DNA from: a bacterium HR15
Lineage (GTDB): Bacteria; Armatimonadota; Fimbriimonadia; Fimbriimonadales; GBS-DC
Reading direction: 5' to 3'
Length of the DNA: 64,000 nt
Assembly: GCA_002898555.1 (NCBI GenBank)
Contig: BEHR01000017.1
Coordinates: 1 to 64,000 of the forward strand
The translations under genes were made by a program, and so were the position numbers. Below, piece by piece: positions 55,119-63,314 of this stretch. Every line of letters starts with the position of its first letter. The first letter of the stretch is position 1. A model generated the notes under the pieces. That model did no database searches. It was not told where the DNA came from and saw only the letters and a list, made by a program, of their open reading frames with translations.

Positions 55119-55403
55119 ATGAAGCGGTCTGGTAACCACTACCTATTTTATGCGGCTATCGTAGGGGCGGGGATATTCGCACAGAGTTGGTGGTACTTCC
55201 GACATGTGGGTTGGGCATGGTATATAACTTATTTGATAATTGGAACAGTGGTTGGTACTTTACTATGTATCTATATTGAGGAATTATTTCAACGATTATG
55301 GGGTAAGTCTCTGTTTGAACGAAAATGGATTGGTTTGCTGATATATCTATTAATCACTGGAGGTCTTGTTGGCTTGGGATATGTGTTGCTCATCTTACCG
55401 TAA
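55119..55403 (+). CDS. Small three-helix membrane protein, candidate immunity protein
   Basis: 94 residues from ATG 55119 with GAGGAGG 8 bases upstream. About three transmembrane helices (YLFYAAIVGAGIFAQSWWYF, WYITYLIIGTVVGTLLCIYI, IGLLIYLLITGGLVGLGYVL). AT-rich DNA. The family is not recognised. Position directly after an RHS fragment with a hydrophobic tail, with a good ribosome site of its own, fits an immunity protein. The next RHS fragment starts 32 bases later. Confidence 0.65.
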   Translation: MKRSGNHYLFYAAIVGAGIFAQSWWYFRHVGWAWYITYLIIGTVVGTLLCIYIEELFQRLWGKSLFERKWIGLLIYLLITGGLVGLGYVLLILP

Positions 55404-55434
55404 TGGTTGAAAAAGAGCTAATTATGAGGGTCGT

Positions 55435-56277
55435 TTGGTGCGGATAGAGCGGGATTATGGGGATGGCAGTTTGCAGGTGGCGTATGAGTATGGGTACAAT
55501 AGTGATGGGGTTCGTGTGTGGAAGGGGGATTATCTCAGTCAGCAGGAGTATCGGTATGTGTGTCGGATAGGGTGTGGGGGTGTGCCGATGCGGGTGTACA
55601 GTCGGGCGATGGGCGCAGGGAGTTGGAATATGTTGGAATATTATCTTTACACCAAAGATATGACTTCCTACACAAATTCTCACGGTCACTTTGTTCATTT
55701 TACGGTTTTTCCCTCTGTACATATTTTGGATAATATTATTGATAATGAACCTTTTATAATTTATACAGATGCCTTTGGAAGAGTGGTTTCCAGTAGAGAA
55801 ATTTCCAGGCCTTATCCAGATTATTGGGCTATTGACGACTACTCCTATCTGATTTTAGCGGTTCCTGCATGGATTGTACCCGCCTTCATTATTGTGGGGG
55901 TGCTCGCAGTATTGGCCGTATGTGCTCTTCACGCAATGCAGAGGGCGACCCAATTGGAGCAAGCAATTGAGCCAGGGAATGATAAGTTTAAGCACTGTGT
56001 CGCAGGGTGTCTTCTCAGTCTGTGTTCACCTATACCACCTGGGACCCCTTTTGAAATTTTTCAAGGGTTAACTTCTGGCTTTGATCCCGATTGGCCCATC
56101 GATGCAGGTGCTACTGATATAGGGTTTTTGATTGGAAAGGGATGTCTTGGGATTGGTATTGCCAATCCCGGTATCGGTTTGCTTGTGGGAGGGTATGAGG
56201 GATGTTGTGTGACAGGATGTCGAGTCAGTTTTGGTGGCTACTATCAAGGAGGTGGTCTTTTTGGGTGGTGGCATTAG
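55435..56277 (+). CDS. Orphan RHS core fragment with membrane-active-looking C-terminus
   Basis: 280 residues. The frame opens after a TGA, and the start codon (TTG 55435) has no ribosome site. Core part LVRIERDYGDGSLQVAYEYG and block 1 (55495-55620), then an abrupt change after GAGSWN. The tail of about 210 residues has one long transmembrane segment (WIVPAFIIVGVLAVLAVCAL), DKFKHCVAGCLLSLCS, and a glycine-rich helix pair (GFLIGKGCLGIGIANPG). No toxin family is recognised. The next gene overlaps its end by 17 bases with a strong ribosome site. Confidence 0.65.
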   Translation: MVRIERDYGDGSLQVAYEYGYNSDGVRVWKGDYLSQQEYRYVCRIGCGGVPMRVYSRAMGAGSWNMLEYYLYTKDMTSYTNSHGHFVHFTVFPSVHILDNIIDNEPFIIYTDAFGRVVSSREISRPYPDYWAIDDYSYLILAVPAWIVPAFIIVGVLAVLAVCALHAMQRATQLEQAIEPGNDKFKHCVAGCLLSLCSPIPPGTPFEIFQGLTSGFDPDWPIDAGATDIGFLIGKGCLGIGIANPGIGLLVGGYEGCCVTGCRVSFGGYYQGGGLFGWWH

Positions 56278-56710
56278 GCAGATCGTTCATATATTTCAGG
56301 CTATGGCAGCAATCATGATATTATGGTACTTCCCTATTAATGAGGGTATTCAGCGTTATGCGTTGGCTCTTTTACGAGCGGGCAATTATCGTGCTATGAT
56401 AGAAGGTTCTTGCCAGATAAACTTCTTTGTGGGCAGGGTCGAGGCTGAGCTTAGCAGACGACCTAATTCTCTCATTTGGGTGCACAATGGAGAGGTAGTA
56501 CTAACACTTTCGCGAGAGTATCTTTCTTGGCGAGATGGTGATAGATTTAGCCTTTCGTGGTTAGAGAAACGGGCTGCCATTTCTCGAGACAGGATTTATA
56601 CAGCTCGATTAGTACCTGTTTTTATATCTGCGCTTAACAAGTACTATGTAGTTCTCTACGATCAGGAGGGTAACTATGCGGGAGTCATCCTATTGGTTTG
56701 GCATTCTTAG
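56261..56710 (+). CDS. Small membrane-anchored protein coupled to an RHS tail, candidate immunity protein
   Basis: 149 residues from TTG 56261, chosen because AAGGAGGTG (56247-56255) lies six bases upstream; an ATG at 56303 is an alternative without a site. One N-terminal hydrophobic helix (AMAAIMILWYFPI) and a soluble domain of about 110 residues. It overlaps the RHS fragment end by 17 bases. The family is not recognised. Strict coupling with the putative toxin is what one expects of an immunity gene. Confidence 0.55.
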   Translation: MGGGIRQIVHIFQAMAAIMILWYFPINEGIQRYALALLRAGNYRAMIEGSCQINFFVGRVEAELSRRPNSLIWVHNGEVVLTLSREYLSWRDGDRFSLSWLEKRAAISRDRIYTARLVPVFISALNKYYVVLYDQEGNYAGVILLVWHS

Positions 56711-57077
56711 GAGTTTATTGGCACCCGAAACAGTATGGCTCCTATGGTGGGGGCTGTGGGTTATAGGCGTGGTAAACATCTGGTGGGGTATCATTAGTAA
56801 ACTGTTGTTATATGCATGGTTTATTCTAATTGTAATTATTGGTTTAATATATTCAATTTCTTGGAATAAAAGAAACTTCTATATAACAATTTTGATTAAT
56901 TTATCAACGATGTTGTTCTCGATTTATTTTCTACAATTATGTTATTATACTTCAGTACCAACAATATCTTCAATGGAAGAAGTGATAAGCTTCTCAGTAA
57001 GCATTGCTTCTCCTGTCTTTATTCTCATTGGCTATTTATGGCGATTATCACAAGTATTAAAAAACGAGCGGGATTAA
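56676..57077 (+). CDS. AT-rich four-helix membrane protein
   Basis: 133 residues from ATG 56676 with AGGAGGG upstream, overlapping the preceding gene by 35 bases. About four transmembrane helices (VWLLWWGLWVIGVVNIWW, LLLYAWFILIVIIGLIYSI, ITILINLSTMLFSIYFLQL and ISFSVSIASPVFILIGYLW). The base composition is far more AT-rich than the surrounding RHS core DNA, a sign of separate origin. No family is recognised; second candidate immunity or accessory protein of this cassette. Confidence 0.6.
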   Translation: MRESSYWFGILRSLLAPETVWLLWWGLWVIGVVNIWWGIISKLLLYAWFILIVIIGLIYSISWNKRNFYITILINLSTMLFSIYFLQLCYYTSVPTISSMEEVISFSVSIASPVFILIGYLWRLSQVLKNERD

Positions 57078-57081
57078 TGAT

Positions 57082-57660
57082 TTGCTGATCCAGCAGATGT
57101 TGATAGATCCCACAGGGAACGCGCTGGGGTACAATCAGAACTGGCAGTATCGGCATACAGGCGGTGAGTTGCTGATGATGGGTGCTGCGGGTGAGCCGAG
57201 CGGGTACTATCCGATGGACAGCAACGGTTTGGCGGTGCAAAGCGAGTTGCCTGCGCCGTGTATGTGCCCCGTGGTGCCCGTGGCACTTTCACCGTGCCCA
57301 CCGCTTGGATATGGCGGGTGTGAGGAAGAAAAAGATGTTTGCCAAGCGTCTCCGATAACCACGATGGCTATCCCTATCATTTGTCAACTGCCCGGACCTG
57401 GAATCCGCGAATGCAAGCCGCAAGAAATTGCGCGCTGCCGTAAACAATGCAAAAAGGAAGGAGGAGAACTTATAGGGTGTAGAGTGGATATAGCCCGCGA
57501 TGGAGGGGAAACAATCGTCTGTACCTGTGGTTTTGGCTGCACCGATGCCCAATGGGAGGCATGTAGACAGGAGTGCCGACGACGCGGTGGTATAGTGATT
57601 GGATGTGCTATTGTAGATGAAAATGGTAAGCGAGAACGCAAGTGCACGTGTTTTCCGTAG
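57082..57660 (+). CDS. Orphan RHS fragment with cysteine-rich duplicated C-terminus
   Basis: 192 residues. It carries only core block 2 (57117-57211, NALGYNQNWQYRHTGGELL), then a tail of about 120 residues. The tail has two tandem units: CRKQCKKEGGELIGCRVD...CTCG and CRQECRRRGGIVIGCAIVD...CTC, each about 33 residues with five cysteines. Such Cys-rich pairs suggest a disulfide-stabilised or metal-binding secreted domain. The family is not recognised. No usual ribosome site is seen at the start. The next gene starts 29 bases later behind AAGGAGGG. Confidence 0.6.
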   Translation: MLIQQMLIDPTGNALGYNQNWQYRHTGGELLMMGAAGEPSGYYPMDSNGLAVQSELPAPCMCPVVPVALSPCPPLGYGGCEEEKDVCQASPITTMAIPIICQLPGPGIRECKPQEIARCRKQCKKEGGELIGCRVDIARDGGETIVCTCGFGCTDAQWEACRQECRRRGGIVIGCAIVDENGKRERKCTCFP

Positions 57661-57689
57661 AGGGAGCAGCACTGAAGGAGGGATCTGAC

Positions 57690-58217
57690 ATGCGAGCTGC
57701 TCGATGGAAGCGGTTTGTAAGCTGGATAGGGACTTTAGTTGTGTGTATTATTTGCTGTGGCTATCCTAAAAGTGCTCTTTCTTTTGACCATCGTGTTATG
57801 GAGTGTCTCAACACTTGCCTCAGAAGCAAGATTAGGGTACCTGAGGATAGATATTGGGTAGTGTGCAGCGACCGCGTTTACTTTGTGCACAAGAATTCTC
57901 TACAAGATACCATTTGGGATTTTCTTGACAGGACGCTGAAGGATGCAGTGGGCAAGAGAAAAGTAAAGTACCTATACAACAGTGATGGGGTTCGTGTGTG
58001 GAAGGGGGATTATCTCAGTCAGCAGGAGTATCGGTATGTGTGTCGGATAGGGTGTGGAGGCGTGCCGATGCGGGTGTCCAGCAGAGTGTTTGGGATAGGG
58101 CTACTGAGCCTTTGCTGGATTCGCGCGGGGAGCTGCCGCGTCGGCATCCAAAGGCTCGGTCTCACGCGCAACATGTGCGTCAAGCTTTATATCTCTCGTC
58201 TGCCGCTGAGGGCATAG
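57690..58217 (+). CDS. Secreted/membrane protein truncated by fusion to RHS core block 1
   Basis: 175 residues from ATG 57690, behind GGAGGG. Residues 1-95 look like an immunity-type protein with one signal or anchor helix (WIGTLVVCIICCGYPKSAL). At residue 96 (base 57975) the sequence changes abruptly to core block 1 (YNSDGVRVWKGDY). After about 38 residues it runs into unrelated sequence up to recR, whose 3' end it overlaps by 31 bases. The join shows that recombination at the core block removed the end of this gene and the rest of a cassette. Probably a remnant. Confidence 0.6.
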   Translation: MRAARWKRFVSWIGTLVVCIICCGYPKSALSFDHRVMECLNTCLRSKIRVPEDRYWVVCSDRVYFVHKNSLQDTIWDFLDRTLKDAVGKRKVKYLYNSDGVRVWKGDYLSQQEYRYVCRIGCGGVPMRVSSRVFGIGLLSLCWIRAGSCRVGIQRLGLTRNMCVKLYISRLPLRA

Positions 58218-58786
58218 CCGAGGGTGGCGGCATCGGCATAGTCCAGCTCACCGCCGACGGGCATGCCATAGGCGATGCGCGTGGTGCGCACCCCCATTGG
58301 CTTGAGCAAGCGTGCGATATAGAGCGCGGTCGCGTCGCCTTCCACCGTGGGGGGGGTCGCCAGAATCACCTCCTGCGGTGGCTGGGTGCGTACCCGTTCG
58401 ATCAGCGCGCGAATCTTGAGGTCTTCCGGCTGGATCCCTTCCGCGGGTGAAATCAGCCCGTGCAGCACATGATAGAGCCCACGATACTGCTCCAGCCGTT
58501 CCAGCGAGACCACATCGCGTGCATCCGCCACCACACAGAGCAGGTTGGCATCGCGCGACGGGTCTTGGCAGATCTCGCACAAAGTTTGCTCGCTTAGGAA
58601 AAAGCAGCGTTCGCACAGGCGCACCTGATGGCGTGCCTGTATGAGGGCGCTGGCAAGTTGCTCAACCTCATCGGTGGGGCGACGGATCAGATAGAGCGCA
58701 AGCCGCTGTGCCGAGCGGGGTCCGATACCGGGCAACCGCTCCAACAGCGCAATCAATTGCCTAAGCGAGGGAGGAAACAGTGCCAT
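58187..58786 (-). CDS. recR: Recombination protein RecR
   Basis: 199 residues from ATG 58786, the family's usual length. HhH motif LERLPGIGPRSAQRLALYL near 15-33. Zinc finger CERCFFLSEQTLCEIC. TOPRIM domain from about 80 (LLCVVADARDV). Works with RecFO to load RecA on gaps. The ATG is directly behind the ybaB stop, the usual ybaB-recR order. The 3' end overlaps the RHS array remnant, so the array abuts this core gene. Confidence 0.95.
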   Translation of the reverse strand: MALFPPSLRQLIALLERLPGIGPRSAQRLALYLIRRPTDEVEQLASALIQARHQVRLCERCFFLSEQTLCEICQDPSRDANLLCVVADARDVVSLERLEQYRGLYHVLHGLISPAEGIQPEDLKIRALIERVRTQPPQEVILATPPTVEGDATALYIARLLKPMGVRTTRIAYGMPVGGELDYADAATLGYALSGRREI

Positions 58787-58787
58787 T

Positions 58788-59132
58788 TTAGAAGGGTAGT
58801 CCCAACCCGCCGAATCCACCCAGCGCACCCGTGATTTGCTCCATCCGCTGGGTGCGGATCGTCTCCGCCTGATTCTGCGCCTCGCGCACCGCGCTCACCA
58901 CCAGATCTTGCAGCATCTCCGGGTCGTCGGGGTCGATAGCTTCCCGAGCGATTTCCAAGCGAAGAAGCATACCCTTCCCGTTCACGGTCGCCTTGACCAC
59001 GCCGCCACCTGCGGTCGCCTGCACCTGGAGCTGCTCCATCTCTTGTTCGAACTGCTCCGCTTCCGCCAGCATCCGCTGTGCCTCTTCCATCAGCTGGCGC
59101 ATCTGTCCACCCGGTATCTTTGGCATTTTCAT
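58788..59132 (-). CDS. ybaB: YbaB/EbfC nucleoid-associated protein
   Basis: 114 residues from ATG 59132 (ATG 59126 also possible), with GGAGG upstream. Coiled-coil-forming N-terminal helix (MRQLMEEAQRMLAEAEQFEQ) and the strand segment GGGVVKATVNGKGMLLRLEI, both family hallmarks; C-terminal Gly-rich tail. Binds DNA as a dimer and is usually encoded just before recR, as here. In-frame codons further upstream overlap the divergent gene at 59212 and are rejected. Confidence 0.93.
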   Translation of the reverse strand: MKMPKIPGGQMRQLMEEAQRMLAEAEQFEQEMEQLQVQATAGGGVVKATVNGKGMLLRLEIAREAIDPDDPEMLQDLVVSAVREAQNQAETIRTQRMEQITGALGGFGGLGLPF

Positions 59133-59182
59133 CTTTGTCGGTGCCTCCGCCCTAAATTCTACCCGCTCTCGGATGGAGAAGG

Positions 59183-59203
59183 TATAATCCAGCAACAGGG
59201 AGG
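59183..59203 (+). promoter_or_regulatory. -10 and ribosome site of the DUF5916-like gene
   Basis: TATAAT at 59183-59188 and GGGAGG at 59198-59203 precede ATG 59212. A matching -35 is not clear. Confidence 0.5.
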
Positions 59204-59211
59204 TTGCGACC

Positions 59212-61245
59212 ATGAGCAAAGGCTTGCTTGCGTTCGTGCGCATCGGACTGGTGATCGGTCTGCTCTTTGCCATGCCGATGAAAGGATGGAGCCGCGTGCA
59301 AGAGGTGGATCCACCGCGCATTCCTGCGAGGAAACTGAGTAAGCCTCCCGTGATCGATGGGATCATCCACCCAGACGAATGGGCAGAGGCGTTGGTCATT
59401 CATGATTTCTGGTTTCCTACACGCCAGCAGCGAGGCGAGTTCCCCACGACCGCCTATCTGGGCTATACGGCGGACGCTATCTATGTCGCTTTTGAGTGTG
59501 AAGACCCCGAACCCGACAAGATTCGTGCACAAGAGACCAAGCGCGGCGGCGCGATAGAGAACGACGATGTGGTGGCGGTGCTGATCGACCCACAGAACAA
59601 ACGACTGGAGCCGTATTGGTTCGAGGCGAACCCGTTGGGTACTCAGTTGGAAAGTATTCCCGGCGGTAGCACCGAGAACATCCGCTGGCGCGGTGATTGG
59701 GAAGCGAGAGCCCGCGTCCATGAAAAGGGTTGGAGCGTGGAGTTTCGTATCCCGTTCCGCATGTTACGCTATCCATCGGGGCAGCGTCAGTTCGGCATCG
59801 CGCTGGTGCGTTCCATCCCGCGCCGTCAGGAACTCTATGTGTTCCCCAACATGGGCGCGTACTTTGACGAGAAGCGCCACACCGTGTGGGACGGTGTGGA
59901 GCCTCCTGTGCAGCGACGCCCGATCGTGTTCATGCCCTATTGGCTTGGCGATGCAAATGGCTCCGAGCGCACCACGCGCGGCGGGCTGGATATTAAGTAT
60001 GTATCGGAAGGAGGGCAGACCGCTTTGCTGACCCTGAATCCCGATTTTGAGAACATCGCGGCGGATGTGGCGAGCGTGGACTTCTCCTATACCGAGAAGG
60101 TGCTTACTGAAACGCGCCCCTTCTTTCAGGAAGGCAGCGGCTTTCTCCCTCCCCGCACGGTGTTCTATTCGGTGCGCGTGCAGGAGCTAAACGGTGGGCT
60201 GAAACTGTTCGGCACAACGGGCAACTGGTCGTATGGAGTGCTGGGGGGCGAATATGAAATGCAAAATATCCAGCGACAGCTACTGACAGGGCGGCTGCGC
60301 TATCAGGTCGCGCCGCGCTCCTTTGTGGGAGTTCTCGGATTGGACAATCGGCGTGGCGGTGTGAATGAGCAGGTGTGGGGTGGCGAGTTAGATCTGAGGC
60401 GCATCACGAACGAAGGGGAGTGGCGACTGGTTGGACTGCATACCCGCTTGCAGGGCGATCGCGATGGACGCTATAGTCTGGCACGAATCGAGCGCGGTGC
60501 ACCCGACCGCCGACTCAGCTGGTACATTCAGTGGACAGACATCTCGCCCAATTACCGCCCGCGCCTCGCCTTCGTGCCTGAGCGTGGCTGGCGCGGCACG
60601 GAAATCACCACCTACTATACGGATCGACCCGAAGGAGGAGCCTTTCTCTATTGGGCTATACGCGTCTCCGGCAAATCGCGTCGACTCTATGAAGGCGGGG
60701 TGCTGGATGAGGGCGTCAGTATCGGCAGCGAGGGACTGCTGAGAAATTATATGAGTGTCGGCGTGCAGTTCGATTATCTGCGTCGCCCCCCAAATATCGA
60801 CCGCACCGTTGCACTGGTGGTGCGCTGGAACACGCTGGATCTTTATCGCAACGGCACGCTCTACGCCATCACGGGCGAGCAGAACGGCGGACGCAGCTTC
60901 TATATCGCGCTGAATCAGAAACTGGAGTTGGCACCGCGCCTGCGACTGGGTATCGATCTGGAACAGCTCCATATCGACTATCCCGACACGCCAGACGATG
61001 ACCGTTCACGCCAGGCAATTATCACGCTCAACTATGAAATCACGCCAGAACGAGCGATTGGAGGGCGGTTGGTGGTCAATCGTATCGAATCGGGTGGCGA
61101 GGTCAGCACCACGCGCAACTTCTACCTAACCTACCTGCAGCGGGTGCGCCGCGGCTTTGACCTGTATGTGATCTACGGTTTACCCAACGCCAGCCGTACC
61201 CAGAACCGCTTCGCAATAAAGATTGTGACACCGATGGAGTGGTAG
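59212..61245 (+). CDS. DUF5916-type outer-membrane protein: CBM9-like domain plus beta-barrel
   Basis: 677 residues. Signal peptide (IGLVIGLLFAMPMKGWS). CBM9-like domain at about 38-210 (PPVIDGIIHPDEW, AYLGYTADAIYVAFECED, GWSVEFRIPFRMLRYP). From about 240 to the end, alternating strands as in an outer-membrane beta-barrel (GTTGNWSYGVLGGEYEM, SYGVLGGEYEM) ending in an aromatic residue (PMEW). Proteins of this kind are surface proteins of diderms, possibly for glycan binding or uptake. The barrel supports an outer membrane in this organism. Confidence 0.88.
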   Translation: MSKGLLAFVRIGLVIGLLFAMPMKGWSRVQEVDPPRIPARKLSKPPVIDGIIHPDEWAEALVIHDFWFPTRQQRGEFPTTAYLGYTADAIYVAFECEDPEPDKIRAQETKRGGAIENDDVVAVLIDPQNKRLEPYWFEANPLGTQLESIPGGSTENIRWRGDWEARARVHEKGWSVEFRIPFRMLRYPSGQRQFGIALVRSIPRRQELYVFPNMGAYFDEKRHTVWDGVEPPVQRRPIVFMPYWLGDANGSERTTRGGLDIKYVSEGGQTALLTLNPDFENIAADVASVDFSYTEKVLTETRPFFQEGSGFLPPRTVFYSVRVQELNGGLKLFGTTGNWSYGVLGGEYEMQNIQRQLLTGRLRYQVAPRSFVGVLGLDNRRGGVNEQVWGGELDLRRITNEGEWRLVGLHTRLQGDRDGRYSLARIERGAPDRRLSWYIQWTDISPNYRPRLAFVPERGWRGTEITTYYTDRPEGGAFLYWAIRVSGKSRRLYEGGVLDEGVSIGSEGLLRNYMSVGVQFDYLRRPPNIDRTVALVVRWNTLDLYRNGTLYAITGEQNGGRSFYIALNQKLELAPRLRLGIDLEQLHIDYPDTPDDDRSRQAIITLNYEITPERAIGGRLVVNRIESGGEVSTTRNFYLTYLQRVRRGFDLYVIYGLPNASRTQNRFAIKIVTPMEW

Positions 61246-61464
61246 AAGGGCACGAGTTTATTGCAGGGAACCAAACTTTTCCTGCCAGCGCGGACGAATG
61301 GCGGTCGGGCAGTTTCGGGCGGAATCATCCCACACGCATTTGGAGGGCGTGTAGGGGCATGCCTGTGGGTGCCCAAAAACAACCCCGCCAACGGCTCGGC
61401 AGGAAGAGCCACCTCCCTGCTCACCGCGTGAATTTTCGAACAGCCTTGCTTTTCGATGCCTCTA
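61246..61464. repeat. Intergenic element remnant
   Basis: GGAGGGCGTGTAGGGGCATG... hairpin (61337-61376) matches the repeat at 48711. GGCTCGGCAGGAAGAGCC (61393-61410) is a hairpin shared with 63233. AATTTTCGAACAGCC (61431-61445) is an IS-type right end. No gene. Confidence 0.6.
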
Positions 61465-62211
61465 TCAAACCCTTCGAACGGCTTCCTGCACGACTTGCAG
61501 GCATTCGCGGATGTCGGCAATTGGGTCCTCGGGTTTTTCCTCGTACTCCAGCGCGAGGCAGCCCTTGAAACCCACTTGTTTCAGCGATTTCAGGAAGCCC
61601 ACCGTGTCCAGATCGCCCTTACCGAGAATGGTGAACTGCGTGCGCCCCTTCACATCCTTCAAGTGAACGGCATGCACGCGCTTGCCGAATCGCTGCACAG
61701 CGTCCACAGGGTCCTCGCCTGAGCGCAGGTAGTGCCCTGTGTCGATGCACGCGCCGATCCATTCGGGCTGACCTCGCATCGCTTGCTCCACATCCCGAAT
61801 TTTATCGTAGCGCGAGCCAGGTCCATGATTGTGGATGGCGATGGGGATTTTGAACTCCTCACAGAGCCGTGCGAGATAGTTGAAGCTTGCTGGCTCCGGG
61901 TCCGCGGTTAGCACTTCGATGCCCATCGCTTTAGCGAACTCGAAGAGGGTGCGGGCTGCCTTCTCATCCGCGCCGAAGCCCACCACGCCGTAGGCGACCA
62001 CCTGCACGCCGGACCGCTTAACCGTCGCTTGCATCTCTGCCCACTGCTCACGGGGAGCGAAGTAGGGGAAATGCATCGGGAACGCCTCGCAGAGGGTCAG
62101 CCCCAGTTCGTGCGTGATTTGCAACGCTCGCTCGAAACTGAATTGGCGCAGTGAGTAGCTCTGAATGCCCATTCGAAAAGTGCCATATGGAAGATGTTTG
62201 CTCTGTCTCAT
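61465..62211 (-). CDS. Sugar phosphate isomerase/epimerase (TIM-barrel, AP endonuclease 2 family)
   Basis: 248 residues. TIM-barrel of the xylose-isomerase-like superfamily: GIQSYSLRQFSFERAL, IAIHNHGPGSRYD, IGACIDTGHYLRSGEDP, VHAVHLKDVKG, and GCLALEYEEKPEDP. The His/Asp/Glu residues in these motifs are the usual metal ligands. Typical of inositol or sugar catabolism enzymes; the substrate is unknown. The start overlaps the stop of the dioxygenase gene by 4 bases (ATGA), so the pair is co-translated. Confidence 0.9.
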   Translation of the reverse strand: MRQSKHLPYGTFRMGIQSYSLRQFSFERALQITHELGLTLCEAFPMHFPYFAPREQWAEMQATVKRSGVQVVAYGVVGFGADEKAARTLFEFAKAMGIEVLTADPEPASFNYLARLCEEFKIPIAIHNHGPGSRYDKIRDVEQAMRGQPEWIGACIDTGHYLRSGEDPVDAVQRFGKRVHAVHLKDVKGRTQFTILGKGDLDTVGFLKSLKQVGFKGCLALEYEEKPEDPIADIRECLQVVQEAVRRV

Positions 62212-63059
62212 GGCTTTGCCTCCTGTTGGCTGGTGGTCAAGACGCTCAAATAGCGTGAAGCCGAGTCGGTGTGCGGACCCGCGTCCGCTTCGGGGTCGAA
62301 CCCGCGCAGCATCATCCCCTGTCCACGCGAGAGGTGCGTCGGCACGGTGGGATGATCGGTCGGATCACGCATCTGCACCAGCAGGGTGGTGCGTGCCTCG
62401 TTCGTGCGATTGACGCCGGAGCCATGAATGGTCAGGTAGTTGAACACGACCACATCGCCTGCCCGTGCCGGCACAGGAATCGCCATCTCCAACGGATACT
62501 GCTCCACAGGCAGATGCCAGCCGCCCTCGGGATCGTGAGGCAGCGGTCCCAACTTGTGGCTCCCGGGCACCACGCACAGGCAGCCTTTTTCGGGAGGTGC
62601 GTCGTCAAAAAAGAAAATGGCTGCCAGCATCGTGTGCTTTTCGTGGGGGAAATAGGGATAATCCTGGTGAAGGGGAAACGGTGCGCCCCGTTCAGGCGGC
62701 TTGATAAAGAGTTTAGTATGGTGCAGCTGGATGTTGGGACCGATGAGATCGGCGATTCGGTCGGTCAGGCGTGGATGGCAAATGAGTCGGGTGAACGCCG
62801 CGCTATGAAACTGCACATTGTGGCAGTGCATCAGGGTGGTGGGCAGGTCGGTAATCAGCCGTGCGCTGCCCCATTGTGCTTGCACCGCATGCTCGCCCCC
62901 ATGCGCTTCCGCCAGGCGACGGATTAATGCGTGTGCCTCCTCGCGCAAGTAAGCCGCTTCTTCGGGCGTCAACACGCCCGGGAGGTGTAGGTAGCCGTTC
63001 TCGTGATAGAAACTGACTTCCTCGGGACGCAGCCCATACCGTTTCTCCGCTGTGAGCAT
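62208..63059 (-). CDS. Phytanoyl-CoA dioxygenase (PhyH) family Fe(II)/2-oxoglutarate oxygenase
   Basis: 283 residues. Iron site HQD in PFPLHQDYPYFPH (H-x-D) and a distal His in NYLTIHGSGVNRTNEART, with Arg for 2-oxoglutarate. FYHENGYLHLPGVLTPEEA opens the domain, and CLCVVPGSHKLGPLP is the signature after the HxD. Family members hydroxylate varied small molecules. The substrate is unknown; pairing with the sugar epimerase suggests carbohydrate-derived substrates. Confidence 0.92.
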   Translation of the reverse strand: MLTAEKRYGLRPEEVSFYHENGYLHLPGVLTPEEAAYLREEAHALIRRLAEAHGGEHAVQAQWGSARLITDLPTTLMHCHNVQFHSAAFTRLICHPRLTDRIADLIGPNIQLHHTKLFIKPPERGAPFPLHQDYPYFPHEKHTMLAAIFFFDDAPPEKGCLCVVPGSHKLGPLPHDPEGGWHLPVEQYPLEMAIPVPARAGDVVVFNYLTIHGSGVNRTNEARTTLLVQMRDPTDHPTVPTHLSRGQGMMLRGFDPEADAGPHTDSASRYLSVLTTSQQEAKP

Positions 63060-63314
63060 CGCCTTACCTCACATCTTCCGATTCGCCCTCGTGGCCCCCT
63101 TTCCTGCCAGAACCCCGTCACCCTCTGATGAGCAGCCTCCTGGCGAGCCGAATGCCCTCACCCCCATCCCCTCTCCCAGAGGGCGAGGGGAGTGGAGGGC
63201 GAGCCTCTTGGCGAGCCGAAAAAATTCATCTAACGGCTCGACAGGAAGAGCCGCCCTGCAGTTCACCGTCAGCACAGCGTTCTGTGGGCAAAGACAGGGG
63301 GAGCGAACGAGCTG
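63060..63314. repeat. Repeat-rich intergenic region
   Basis: Contains CCCATCCCCTCTCCCAGAGG and its continuation as a GC-rich hairpin near 63160-63200, two copies of GGCGAGCC-type motifs, and GGCTCGACAGGAAGAGCC (63233-63250), which matches 61393. No gene. Confidence 0.5.
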
